From Pseudomonadota bacterium (GTDB lineage: Bacteria; Chloroflexota; UBA6077; JAJPGT01): a stretch of DNA of 64,000 bases. The notes under the pieces are model-generated. The model made no database searches. It worked only from the letters and a program-made list of their open reading frames with translations, and was not told the origin of the DNA. Location of the stretch: the NCBI GenBank assembly GCA_021325655.1, contig JAJPGT010000052.1, forward strand, positions 62,001 through 126,000, in the 5' to 3' direction. The position numbers and the translations under genes were made by a program. Below are positions 8,547 to 17,300 of this stretch, in pieces (the stretch's first letter is position 1; each line of letters begins with the position of its first letter).

Positions 8547-9644
8547 CTACTGCAGCCGGCCCCGCGCCGCGACCGGCCAGACGTCCACCACCTCGCCGTC
8601 GCGCGCGACGTACATCACATCGTACAGATTCACGACCGGGCAGATATGGTTCGGGATGATCTCCAGGCGGTCGCCCACCCGCAGCGGCGGCGCTTCGCCC
8701 TGCCGCACCAGCATCCCGTGCTCCTCCGTCGCCCGATCCAGCCGCCAGCCGGGCAGGCCTTTGACCAGCCCGAGGCCTCGGGCGCCCAGCACTGGCCCGT
8801 CCTGCGTCAGCGCCTTGCTGCCGGCGTCGATCACCGCCCGGTCGGGCGCCGGGTGCGAGACGACCCGGGCATGCACCGTGGCCGACACCTGGTCCTCTGT
8901 GACCAGCCCGAAGCGGACGTGGTTGGCATCATAGAAAACGTAGGTGCCGGGCCGCACCTCCGTCACCCCGGGCACCTCCATCGCCAGCTTCGCGCTCGGC
9001 GTCGAGCCCATTGAGGTCACCTCCACCGGGATACCCGCGGCCCGCAGCGCCTCCGCCGTCTCCAGCATCAGGTGCGCCGAGCGATAGGTGATCTCCCGCC
9101 GCGCGGCCTCGTCCGCGCCGCCGTAGACGTGGCCCTCGAACGTCATCACCCCGCGCAGACGCAGCCCTGGCAGGTCCGCCAGGCGCCGCGCCAGCTCTAC
9201 AGCAGGAGGGCCGGGCTGGGCGCCGACGCGGCTGAACCCGGTTTCGATCTCCAGCAGTACCTGGACCGCCACCCCGCGTTCCCGCGCGGCCTGGCTCAGC
9301 GCCTGCGCCGCCTCCAGGTCATCCAGTGAAATCGTGATCCGCGCTCGCTCCGCCAGATTCAGCAGCCGCGGGTACTTCTGCGCGCCGACGATCGGGTAGG
9401 CGATCAGGATGTCGTCGATCCCGGCGTCGACGAATACCTCCGCCTCGCCGATCTTCGCCAGCGTCAGCCCGATGGCGCCGAGCTCGAGCTGGCGCTTGCC
9501 CAGGATGGGCGATTTGTGGGTCTTGGCATGGGGCCGCAGCCCCACCCCGGCCCGCTGGGCCGCCTCGGCCATGTCCCGCAGGTTGCGTTCTGTCCTGTCC
9601 AGCTCGACGACCAGACAGGGCGTATCCAGCTCCTCGACGCGCAC
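8547..9644 (-). CDS. D-threonine aldolase/D-serine dehydratase-like PLP enzyme (DSD1 family)
   Basis: Predicted 365 aa. An alanine-racemase-type N-terminal barrel starts ELDTPCLVVELDR, with the PLP lysine region RPHAKTHKSP. The C-terminal beta domain carries IPNHICPVVNLYD, in which His and Cys are the usual metal ligands of this family. GTG 9644 is chosen because AGGGGG lies 6 nt upstream and the protein then begins like its paralogue. The likely reaction is PLP- and metal-dependent cleavage or dehydration of a D-3-hydroxy amino acid. It is divergent from a paralogue across 153 bp. Confidence 0.85.
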   Translation of the reverse strand: MRVEELDTPCLVVELDRTERNLRDMAEAAQRAGVGLRPHAKTHKSPILGKRQLELGAIGLTLAKIGEAEVFVDAGIDDILIAYPIVGAQKYPRLLNLAERARITISLDDLEAAQALSQAARERGVAVQVLLEIETGFSRVGAQPGPPAVELARRLADLPGLRLRGVMTFEGHVYGGADEAARREITYRSAHLMLETAEALRAAGIPVEVTSMGSTPSAKLAMEVPGVTEVRPGTYVFYDANHVRFGLVTEDQVSATVHARVVSHPAPDRAVIDAGSKALTQDGPVLGARGLGLVKGLPGWRLDRATEEHGMLVRQGEAPPLRVGDRLEIIPNHICPVVNLYDVMYVARDGEVVDVWPVAARGRLQ

Positions 9645-9797
9645 GCCACACCCCCTGAGCATTCGGCAGCAGCATACTCGGCCGGAGCCCGCGTGCGCGA
9701 CCGGGCCGCGTGGCGTGCAAGGGCGATCCCCGGCTGGCGCCGCGAGGCGGCGGGCCCTACACTGGGCGGCATACTTTGCGCGAGTTGGAGCGCCACT

Positions 9798-10910
9798 ATG
9801 AGCACCCGGGTGGAGCCTTCGCACGACGTCATCGGCACCGCGGTCACCAGTCTGGACACCCCGGCGCTGCTCGTGGACCTGGACCTGATGCAGCGCAACA
9901 TCGAACGCATCGCCGGGCGCTGCCGCGCCAGCGGGGTGGGTTGGCGGCCACACGCCAAGGGCCTGAAAGTGCCGGCGGTCGCCCAGCGCTGCCTGGAGGC
10001 CGGGGCGATCGGGGTGACCTGCGCGAAGGTTGGCGACGCCGAGTGGCTCGTCCGGGGCAGAATCGACAACATCCTGATTGCCAACGAGATCATCGGCGAC
10101 AGCAAGCTGGACCGCGTAGCCCGCTTATGCACCATGGCGAACGTCATCATCTGCATCGACAGTCTGACCGGGCTGGAGATGGCGGCGGCCGCGGCGCGCC
10201 GCAACGGGGTAGACCTGGCCGTCTGCGTCGAGGTCGACACCGGCATGAAGCGCTGCGGGACCGCCCCTGGCGAGCCGACGCTTGCGCTCGCCCGCGCCGC
10301 GCATGAGACGTCCGGCATTCGCTTCGAGGGGTTGATGGCCTGGGAGGGGCACGCGCTGTCCATTGCGGACGCGGCGGAGCGCGAGACAGAGGTCCGCCGC
10401 GCCGTTGGCGAGCTGGTCGCCACCGCCGAACTGTGCCAAGCCAACGGCCTCCCGGTTCGCATCGTCAGCGCTGGCGGCACCGGCACGTACGTCCTGACCA
10501 CCACGCTGCCGGGCATCACCGAGGTGCAGGCCGGCGGGGGCGTCTTCGGCGACCGCACCTATGCCCGGTGGGGTGCGCCGGTTGACTTCAGCCTCACCAT
10601 CCTGACGACGGTGATCAGCCGCCCAACGCCAACCCGGATCGTGGTAGACGCGGGCAAGAAGGCGGTCTCGGCCGACCTGACGCCGCCCTGGCCGAAGACG
10701 GTCCCGAACGTCGCCTCCCAATGGTTCGCCGCCGAGCACACCGTCATCGAGCTGAGCGAGCCGGCCGACACGCCCCGAGTGGGAGATAAGATCGAGCTGA
10801 TCGCTGGCTATGGCGATACCACAGTCTTCCTCCACGACGAGCTGTACGCCCACCGCGACGGCCGGGTGGAGGAGGTCTGGCCAGTTGCCCCCCGCGTCGC
10901 GCACCGGTAG
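9798..10910 (+). CDS. DSD1-family PLP enzyme lacking the usual metal ligands
   Basis: Predicted 370 aa, paralogous to the divergent neighbour (SLDTPALLVDLDLMQRN, RPHAKGLKVP with the PLP lysine). At the C-terminal metal site, where the neighbour has NHICP, this protein reads AGYGDTTVFLHD, so the His and Cys ligands are missing. It may be a metal-independent or substrate-shifted member. GGAG lies 7 nt before the ATG at 9798. The divergent arrangement suggests joint control from the 9645-9797 interval. Confidence 0.8.
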   Translation: MSTRVEPSHDVIGTAVTSLDTPALLVDLDLMQRNIERIAGRCRASGVGWRPHAKGLKVPAVAQRCLEAGAIGVTCAKVGDAEWLVRGRIDNILIANEIIGDSKLDRVARLCTMANVIICIDSLTGLEMAAAAARRNGVDLAVCVEVDTGMKRCGTAPGEPTLALARAAHETSGIRFEGLMAWEGHALSIADAAERETEVRRAVGELVATAELCQANGLPVRIVSAGGTGTYVLTTTLPGITEVQAGGGVFGDRTYARWGAPVDFSLTILTTVISRPTPTRIVVDAGKKAVSADLTPPWPKTVPNVASQWFAAEHTVIELSEPADTPRVGDKIELIAGYGDTTVFLHDELYAHRDGRVEEVWPVAPRVAHR

Positions 10911-10925
10911 GCACGCCCCGCGCTC

Positions 10926-10952
10926 CCAGGGCAGGCTGCCGCGAGGCCCTGG
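10926..10952. terminator. Hairpin between convergent genes
   Basis: CCAGGGC (10926-10932) pairs with GCCCTGG (10946-10952) across a 13-nt loop, between the stop codons of the convergent PLP-enzyme and ABC-2 permease genes. It could end transcription from both sides. Confidence 0.4.
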
Positions 10953-10981
10953 CCCGCGCCTGGCCGCCCCCGGAGGCCGGG

Positions 10982-11896
10982 CTAGCTGCTGGCGCTGGAG
11001 TAGTGCCGCAGCGAGTAGTGCCAGAAGCGGTGGCTGAGCCAGAGCAGTGCCGCCGCGATCACGACGCCGTACAGCACGTACCAGGGCTCGAGCAGCCCGA
11101 GCAGCGCCTTGCTCGGGAAGGTCGCGATCAGCGCCACCGGCACGACGAAGGTGAGCAGCGGCCGGGCGATCCCGCGCACAACGTCGATCGGCACCCGGGC
11201 GATGTCCATGACGGGGATGATGAGGTACTGGATGTTGTCGATCCGCCCGGTCCAGAGGACGAACGTCACCGTCCCGAACCAGAGCGCGTAGAACGCGACG
11301 ACCGCGCTCGCCACCAGGAGGACGTAGCCAAGCACTGCCAGCGCTGACGGCTGGAGCCCGAGCCGGACCCAGCCCGCGGCGACCGTGGCCAGCGCGGCGA
11401 GGATCGAGGGGACCTGGTTCAGCGTCAGGAAGCGCGTGGAGACCAGGAACTGGCTATCCACCGGCTTCAGCAAGATGAAGTCGAGCTCGCCCTTATTGAC
11501 GTACTCGGACAGCTTGCCCATATTCGTCTCGAACAGCAGGTTCGTCACGCCCGAGACGAGCTGGTAGGTGCCGACCAGGATGAGCATGCGGTCCAGGTCC
11601 CAGCCGGCCACGGCCCGGATGTTGGAGAACAAGAACACCACCAGGCACACGGAGAGCGCCAGCCAGGCCACGTTCGAGGCAGCCAGCAACGCGAAGTGGC
11701 CCCGGTACTCCAGCTCGCGGGCGAGGCAGCTTGCCGCCGCCGCGCGCCAGATGCGCAGGTACTGCCCGAGTGAGGGGCGATAGACGCCCGGGGGCTCGGG
11801 GGCGCGGCGGAGCCAGAGCGCCCTATCCAGGCCATCGCCCCTGGCCCTGGCGTCGGCCAGAGCTATCCGCCTGTCACGCTGGCCCGCCCGCCGCAT
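10982..11896 (-). CDS. ABC-2 family transporter permease (PF06182-like)
   Basis: Predicted 304 aa with about six membrane segments. The sequence LVGTYQLVSGVTNLLFETNMGKLSEYV...LDFILLKPVD is characteristic of the ABC-2 permease family represented by DUF990-type exporters. Its ATG directly follows the stop of the upstream permease (TGAATG) with GGGGAG 4 nt before it, which supports the long start and tight coupling. The Arg-rich first 37 residues are unusual; a GTG about 37 codons in is the alternative but has no ribosome site. No ATPase gene is adjacent. Cargo unknown. Confidence 0.8.
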   Translation of the reverse strand: MRRAGQRDRRIALADARARGDGLDRALWLRRAPEPPGVYRPSLGQYLRIWRAAAASCLARELEYRGHFALLAASNVAWLALSVCLVVFLFSNIRAVAGWDLDRMLILVGTYQLVSGVTNLLFETNMGKLSEYVNKGELDFILLKPVDSQFLVSTRFLTLNQVPSILAALATVAAGWVRLGLQPSALAVLGYVLLVASAVVAFYALWFGTVTFVLWTGRIDNIQYLIIPVMDIARVPIDVVRGIARPLLTFVVPVALIATFPSKALLGLLEPWYVLYGVVIAAALLWLSHRFWHYSLRHYSSASS

Positions 11897-12703
11897 TCAG
11901 CTCCCCACCGCTTCGTAGCGCCGCAGCGCCCGCTGCCAGAGCAGGCGCGCCAGCCCGGCCGCCAGCAGCAGCCAGGCGAACTGGATCGCCAGCCCGTTCC
12001 ACATCTCCGCCTCGCTCTGCCGGCCAAGCGCCAGGGTGAGCGAGTAGGCGTAGATGTACTTGAACGGCAGGACGGTGGCGAGCGCCTGCACCGGCGCCGG
12101 CAGCAGGCTGAGCGGCAGCATCGCCCCGCCCAGGACGTACATCGACACCTCCCACAGCCCCGACAGGCCAGAGATGTCGGTCAGCCAGACGGCGAGCAGC
12201 CCGATCATGGCCTTGAACAGGTAGCAGAGCACGTAGGCGGCGGCGATACTGAGCAGCAGCACCCCGAGCTGCAGCGGACTCAGCGCCGGCAGATGCAGCG
12301 TTCCGCCCAGCGCGACGACCACCAGGGCCGTGGAGGGAAGCAGGAACAGGCCCCGCAGCACCTTCCAGGCGAGCGAGCCCATGAACCAGTACAGCCAGGG
12401 GCTGACCGGCCGCAGCAGGTAGGCCGACAGCAGCCCCTGGCGGATGTCGTGCGACAGGCTCCACTCGACGTGAGCGGTCACCAGCGTCCCGAGGATGAGG
12501 ATCCCGATGTAGTACCCCAGCATCTGGTCCAGGCTGTAGCCCGCGACCTCGGCCCGCCCAGCATAGACCGCCAGCCAGAGGAACAGCATGACCACCGGCG
12601 GCAGCAGATCGAACAGAAACCAGATCAAGGCCTCGACCCGGTACTGCAGCCCCTCCAGGATCCCCACCCGCAGAAACGCCCAGGCGACCCGCACCCGCTC
12701 CAC
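11897..12703 (-). CDS. ABC-2 family transporter permease (PF06182-like), partner
   Basis: Predicted 268-aa six-helix membrane protein. The motif SLDQMLGYYIGILILGTLVT...DIRQGLLSAYLLRPVSPW is the same family signature as in the next gene (LLKPVD there, LLRPVS here). The two permeases would form a heterodimer. Start GTG 12703. It is divergent from the DsrE-family gene across 131 bp. The normal partner ATPase is missing from this window, so it must be supplied from elsewhere. Confidence 0.8.
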   Translation of the reverse strand: MERVRVAWAFLRVGILEGLQYRVEALIWFLFDLLPPVVMLFLWLAVYAGRAEVAGYSLDQMLGYYIGILILGTLVTAHVEWSLSHDIRQGLLSAYLLRPVSPWLYWFMGSLAWKVLRGLFLLPSTALVVVALGGTLHLPALSPLQLGVLLLSIAAAYVLCYLFKAMIGLLAVWLTDISGLSGLWEVSMYVLGGAMLPLSLLPAPVQALATVLPFKYIYAYSLTLALGRQSEAEMWNGLAIQFAWLLLAAGLARLLWQRALRRYEAVGS

Positions 12704-12834
12704 TCCGTCCTGCGCAACTGTACGGCGCGAGCGCCCGCGCGGCCAGATTCGCCACCGAGAGCCCGCGGGGTTGGAAGACTGCTCCCCCGAGCCGGTACGG
12801 TGAACCGGATGCTGACGCTGTCGGGAGGCGACCC

Positions 12835-13203
12835 ATGCGGACGCTGATGCTGGTTGGGACGACGGGCACGGAGAACCCGAGCAAGGCGGTGATGCCGTTC
12901 GTGCTCGCCATCGGGGCGCTCAAGAGCAAGCAGGAGATCCGACCCCGACTGGCGCTGCTGGGCGACGCGGTGGTGCTGCTCAGGCAGGCGGTGATCGACA
13001 GCCTGGTGCCGCTCGGCTACCCGCCGCTGAAGGAGCTGATGGCCGAGGTGGTTCAGCGCCAGGTGGAGCTGTACGTCTGAGCGCCCTGCGCCGTCGCCCG
13101 TGGGGTGACCAAGGACGAGCTGGAAGGCAAGCACGCGAAGTTCACCAACCCGGTCGAGATGGCGACGTTGCTGGCCACGGCAGATAGCACCGCGACGTTC
13201 TAG
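12835..13203 (+). CDS. DsrE-family protein with in-frame TGA: candidate selenoprotein (UxxC)
   Basis: The frame opens at ATG 12835 (GGGAGG 6 nt upstream) with a DsrE-type start, LMLVGTTGTENPSKA, and runs to TGA at 13078-13080. The same frame continues APCAVARGVTKDELEGK to TAG 13201-13203, giving 122 aa, the usual DsrE-like length. In homologues as I recall them this point reads YVC-x-x-C...ARGVT, so the TGA replaces the first Cys of a CxxC and would give Sec-Ala-Pro-Cys. A 7-bp hairpin with a GUG loop (13093-13109) lies downstream where a bacterial SECIS is expected. The alternatives are a nonsense mutation or a sequencing error. Confidence 0.65.
13093..13109 (+). promoter_or_regulatory. Candidate bacterial SECIS hairpin
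   Basis: GTCGCCC (13093-13099) pairs with GGGTGAC (13103-13109), seven pairs including one G-U, closing a GTG triloop. The loop starts 19 nt after the TGA, and G is its first base. Bacterial SECIS elements commonly have a G among the first two loop bases and lie about 16-37 nt after UGA. It overlaps coding sequence, as expected in bacteria. Confidence 0.5.
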
Positions 13204-13224
13204 CGGTGGTGTGAAGGAGGAGAG

Positions 13225-14184
13225 ATGCAGCTCGGCGTGATGATCGAAGGGCAGGAAGGGCTCACCTGGGATCTGTGGAGACACCTGGCAGAGCTGACCG
13301 AGCGGCTCGGCTACGAGTCGCTCTGGCGCTCCGACCACGTGCGTTCCCTGGCCGGGGTGGGAGACCGCGACACCATCGAAACCTGGGCCTCGCTCACCTA
13401 TCTGGCCACCGCGACGCGGCGGATCCGCTTCGGCCCGCTGGTGTCGCCGATGACGTTCCGCCACCCCTCCCTGCTTGCCTTCCAGGCAGCAGCGGTGAAC
13501 GCCCTCTCCGGTGGCCGCCTGGTGCTCGGCATGGGCGCTGGCTGGAACGCCCCCGAGCACGAGGCGTTCGGCCTGCCGTTCCCGCCCGTCAAGACCCGCA
13601 TGGACATGCTGGAGGACACGCTGGGGATGATGCGGGCCTTCACCACAGAGCAGCACGCCTCGTTCAGCGGCAAGATCTACTCGCTCCAGAACGCCTACCT
13701 TGCGCCGAAGCCGCCTGAGCATCCGTTCCCACCGATCCTGATCGGGGGCAAGGGGGAGAAGCGTACGCTCCGCCTGGCCGCCCGCTACGCCGACGAATGG
13801 AACGCCTCCGCGCTCACCCCGGAGGGGTTCCGGGAGAAAAACCTGATCTTCGAGCAGCACTGCCGCGAGGTCGGGCGCGACCCTGGCGAGGTGCAGCGCT
13901 CGCTCATGCTCACCTTCCTGGTCGCCGAGAGCGAGGCCGGACTGCGCGAGCACCTCGCCCGGATCCGCCAGCGGCACCCCGGCGCCGCGCCGCCGGAGGC
14001 GATGGACCACCCCGAGCAGCTCCGCGAGCGCGGCTGGCTGGTGGGGCGTCCCGAGGAGGTGGTGAGCCAGCTCCGGGCCTTGGAGGCGGAGGGGGTGCAG
14101 CGGGTGATGCTGCAGCACCTGGCGCTGGTGTACGACGAGCCGCTGGAGCTGATCGCCCACGCGGTGCTGCCCGCCGTCGCCTGA
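13225..14184 (+). CDS. LLM-class F420-dependent oxidoreductase
   Basis: Predicted 319 aa, luciferase-like TIM barrel. Evidence: MQLGVMIEGQEGLTWD, LGYESLWRSDHV, the TSRRIRFG-type strand (ATRRIRFGPLVSPMTFRHP), SGGRLVLGMGAGWN and PPILIGGKGEKRTLRLAARYADEWN, all typical of F420-dependent LLM enzymes. A very strong ribosome site (AAGGAGGAG) precedes the ATG. It starts 21 nt after the TAG of the DsrE-family frame, so the two may be co-transcribed. The substrate is unknown. F420 rather than FMN use is inferred from the subfamily. Confidence 0.85.
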   Translation: MQLGVMIEGQEGLTWDLWRHLAELTERLGYESLWRSDHVRSLAGVGDRDTIETWASLTYLATATRRIRFGPLVSPMTFRHPSLLAFQAAAVNALSGGRLVLGMGAGWNAPEHEAFGLPFPPVKTRMDMLEDTLGMMRAFTTEQHASFSGKIYSLQNAYLAPKPPEHPFPPILIGGKGEKRTLRLAARYADEWNASALTPEGFREKNLIFEQHCREVGRDPGEVQRSLMLTFLVAESEAGLREHLARIRQRHPGAAPPEAMDHPEQLRERGWLVGRPEEVVSQLRALEAEGVQRVMLQHLALVYDEPLELIAHAVLPAVA

Positions 14185-14198
14185 CCGGCGCGCTCGGG

Positions 14199-14227
14199 TT
14201 GACACTTCACCCGCGCCCGGGTAGAGT
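14199..14227 (+). promoter_or_regulatory. Sigma70-type promoter of the E1alpha-SDR-E1beta operon
   Basis: TTGACA (14199-14204), a 17-nt spacer and TAGAGT (14222-14227) lie just after the LLM gene. The predicted transcript start is near 14234, giving a leader of about 130 nt. The leader holds a long imperfect stem (14236-14248 with 14264-14278, 13 pairs with two single-base bulges). Confidence 0.6.
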
Positions 14228-14319
14228 CGGCTCTGCCTGCCCGCGGCCTCCACCCCGGGGCAAGGCCAGCGCGGCAGGTGTGGTAGGCGCTCGACGTCCG
14301 AGCACGCAGGAGGCGCCGA

Positions 14320-14370
14320 GTGAACCCGACGCGCTCACGCGCCGATCCCCTGGGCCGAGGCGGCCGATGA
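14320..14370 (+). CDS. Possible 16-codon upstream ORF with perfect Shine-Dalgarno
   Basis: GTG 14320 follows AGGAGG (14308-14313) at an ideal 6-nt spacing. The frame runs 16 codons and ends in a TGA that overlaps the E1alpha ATG as ATGA (14367-14370). The peptide (VNPTRSRADPLGRGGR) is Arg-rich and not recognisable. It may couple translation into the operon or act as a leader peptide. Alternatively, the strong SD is incidental. Confidence 0.35.
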   Translation: MNPTRSRADPLGRGGR

Positions 14371-15368
14371 CCTCCTGCCAACCGCCGCTGCTGGCGCTGT
14401 ATCGGACGATGCTCACCATTCGCCGCTTCGAGGAGCGGGCGAGCGCGCTCTACCTGGCCGGCCGGCTGCCGGGCTCGGTGCACCTGTGCATCGGACAGGA
14501 GGCGGTGGCGGCAGGAGTGTGCGCGACACTGCGGCGGGACGACTACGTTACTAGCACCCACCGCGGCCACGGCCACTGCCTGGCCAAGGGTGTGGACCCG
14601 GGTCGAATGATGGCGGAGCTGCTCGCCCGGCGCGGCGGCTCCTGCAAGGGTAAAGGCGGGAGCATGCACATCGCCGACCCCAGCGTCGGGCTGCTCGGGG
14701 CGAACGGGATCGTCGGCGGCGGCATCCCGATGGCGGTTGGAGCGGCGCTCAGCGCGCAGCTCCGTGGGACCGACCAGGTGGCGGTCTGCTTCTTCGGCGA
14801 CGGCGCCGGCAACCAGGGCACATTCCACGAATCGCTGAACCTCGCGGCCATCTGGAAGCTACCGGTCGTCTTCGTCTGCGAGAACAACCAGTTCACCGAG
14901 CTGACGTACTACCGGGACGTGACCGCGGTGGACGACTTCGCCATCCGCGCCAGCGGCTATGGCATCCCTGGCCTGCTCGTGGACGGCCAGGACGTCGTGG
15001 CGGTGTACGAGGCGGCGGAGGCAGCGGTGCGCCGGGCGCGGGCCGGCGAGGGGCCGACGCTGCTGGAGTGCAAGACCTACCGCTTTCACGGGCACATGGA
15101 GGGGGAGCGCTTCGTGCTCGGCGGCAACGCCTACCGCGCCGAGCAGGAGATCGAGCGGATGCGGCGCGAGCGGGATCCGCTGGCGCTCGGCGCGCGCCGG
15201 CTGCTGGAGCTGGAGCTGCTGGACCAGGCCGGGCTGGCTCGGCTGGACGCGGAGGTGCAGGCCGAGATCGACGCTGCGGTCGTTTTCGCCGAGGCGAGCC
15301 CCGAGCCGACTGGCGAGGAGGCATTGGAGGACCTGTTCGCCGCGCCGCCGATGCCGGAGCGGCCATGA
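14367..15368 (+). CDS. Thiamine-diphosphate dehydrogenase E1 alpha subunit (pyruvate/acetoin type)
   Basis: Predicted 333 aa. The family signatures are clear: IRRFEERA near the N-terminus, GSVHLCIGQEAVAAGV, STHRGHGHCLAKG, and the ThDP-binding motif GDGAGNQGTFHE...ENN. The loop TYRFHGHMEGE carries the conserved His. GAGG lies 6 nt before the ATG at 14367. Together with the E1beta gene two genes downstream it would decarboxylate a 2-oxoacid or acetoin. No E2 or E3 gene is adjacent, and an SDR gene lies between the two subunits, which favours an acetoin- or diol-type pathway over central pyruvate dehydrogenase. Confidence 0.9.
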   Translation: MTSCQPPLLALYRTMLTIRRFEERASALYLAGRLPGSVHLCIGQEAVAAGVCATLRRDDYVTSTHRGHGHCLAKGVDPGRMMAELLARRGGSCKGKGGSMHIADPSVGLLGANGIVGGGIPMAVGAALSAQLRGTDQVAVCFFGDGAGNQGTFHESLNLAAIWKLPVVFVCENNQFTELTYYRDVTAVDDFAIRASGYGIPGLLVDGQDVVAVYEAAEAAVRRARAGEGPTLLECKTYRFHGHMEGERFVLGGNAYRAEQEIERMRRERDPLALGARRLLELELLDQAGLARLDAEVQAEIDAAVVFAEASPEPTGEEALEDLFAAPPMPERP

Positions 15369-16188
15369 GCGGCCCCCTTGGCGGCAGAGTCGCGCTGGTC
15401 ACCGGGGCGGGTCGCCAGCGCAGCATCGGCCGCGCCATCGCGCTCCGGCTCGCGCGGGAGGGCGCACGGGTGGCGGTGAACGACGTCTGTCGCCGCGCCG
15501 AGCCCGACCAGGCTTACGAGCGGGAGGCCTGGGAGCGCCTGGGTGCGGTCGCCGCGGAGATCGATGCCGCCGGAACCGAGGGCTTCGCCGTCCGCGCCGA
15601 CGTGAGCGATCCGGCCGAGGTGGAGGCGATGGTGCAGCGGGTGGTGGACCGGTTCGGCCGGCTGGACATCCTAGTGAACAATGCCGGCTGGGTGGTCGTC
15701 AAGCCCGCGGTCCAGACTACCGCGGCCGAGTTCCAGCACAGCCTGAACGTGATGGCGCTCGGCTCCTTCCTCTGCGCCACCGCTGTCGCCCGCCACCTGC
15801 TGGCCGAGGGGCGGAGCGGAAGGATCGTGAACGTCGCCTCGTTGCACGGCCTGGTCGGCTCCCCGCTGCAAGCGGCCTACTGCGCGGCGAAGTTCGCTGT
15901 CGTCGGCCTCACCCGCTCGCTCGCGTTGGAGTGGGCGCCATACGGGATCACGGTCAACGCCGTCTGCCCGGGCGCGGTGGACACCGAGATGCTGGCGGAC
16001 GCCACCGCGGAGCGCTCCGGGCTGCGCCGGATCACCGCCGAGGAGCAGGTGCGCCGGCTCGTCTCCAGCATCCCGGTTGGCCGCCTGGCCAGCCCGGACG
16101 AGATCGCCCACGCGGTCGCGTTCCTGGTGTCCGACCAGGCCGGGTACGTCACCGGCCAGACTCTGTCTGTCGACGGCGGCTGGGCCGG

Positions 16189-16192
<4 letters not shown>
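15365..16192 (+). CDS. Short-chain dehydrogenase/reductase (SDR)
   Basis: Predicted 275 aa, classical SDR. The cofactor motif reads TGAGRQRSIGRAIA (TGxxxGxG variant with a two-residue insertion), followed by DILVNNAG and the catalytic Ser in VNVASLHG with Tyr and Lys in AAYCAAK. The C-terminal TLSVDGGWAG is standard. The ATG at 15365 overlaps the E1alpha stop (ATGA), and its own stop overlaps the E1beta start, so the three are translationally coupled. It probably oxidises or reduces a hydroxy/keto intermediate feeding the E1 enzyme. Confidence 0.9.
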
Positions 16193-17169
<977 letters not shown>

Positions 17170-17193
17170 ACGAGGGCGGCCAGGAGCCACCGC

Positions 17194-17223
17194 GGCCACG
17201 GGGCGCTGTTCAGCCCCGTGGCC
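17194..17223. terminator. Terminator hairpin between convergent operons
   Basis: Eleven-bp perfect arms (GGCCACGGGGC, complement at 17213-17223) around an 8-nt loop lie between the convergent E1beta and molybdoenzyme genes. There is no T-run on either side. Confidence 0.6.
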
Positions 17224-17300
17224 CGACCACGCGGTGAAACGAGACGCGCAAGGAGTGACGCGGGGCGCGGCGAGCGGCCCTGACTCGCCGCGCCCTGCTG

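Noticed and set aside
11874..12929. Long reverse-strand ORF of 351 codons across the ABC-2 genes
   Set aside because: It is a GC-rich shadow frame of the ABC-2 permease gene: no membrane pattern or family motif, whereas the overlapping frame has clear ones.
13078..13080. Treating the DsrE-family gene as an 81-aa truncated protein
   Set aside because: The frame continues with family-like sequence for 40 codons to a normal stop and the TGA occupies a redox Cys position, so a simple truncation explains less than read-through or Sec.
13797..14366. N-terminal extension of the E1alpha frame
   Set aside because: This part overlaps the LLM gene in another frame, is rich in Arg/Ala/Pro and lacks homology; the promoter and SD place the start at 14367.
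14959..16188. N-terminal extension of the E1beta frame
   Set aside because: It overlaps E1alpha and SDR coding sequence and has the composition of a shadow frame.
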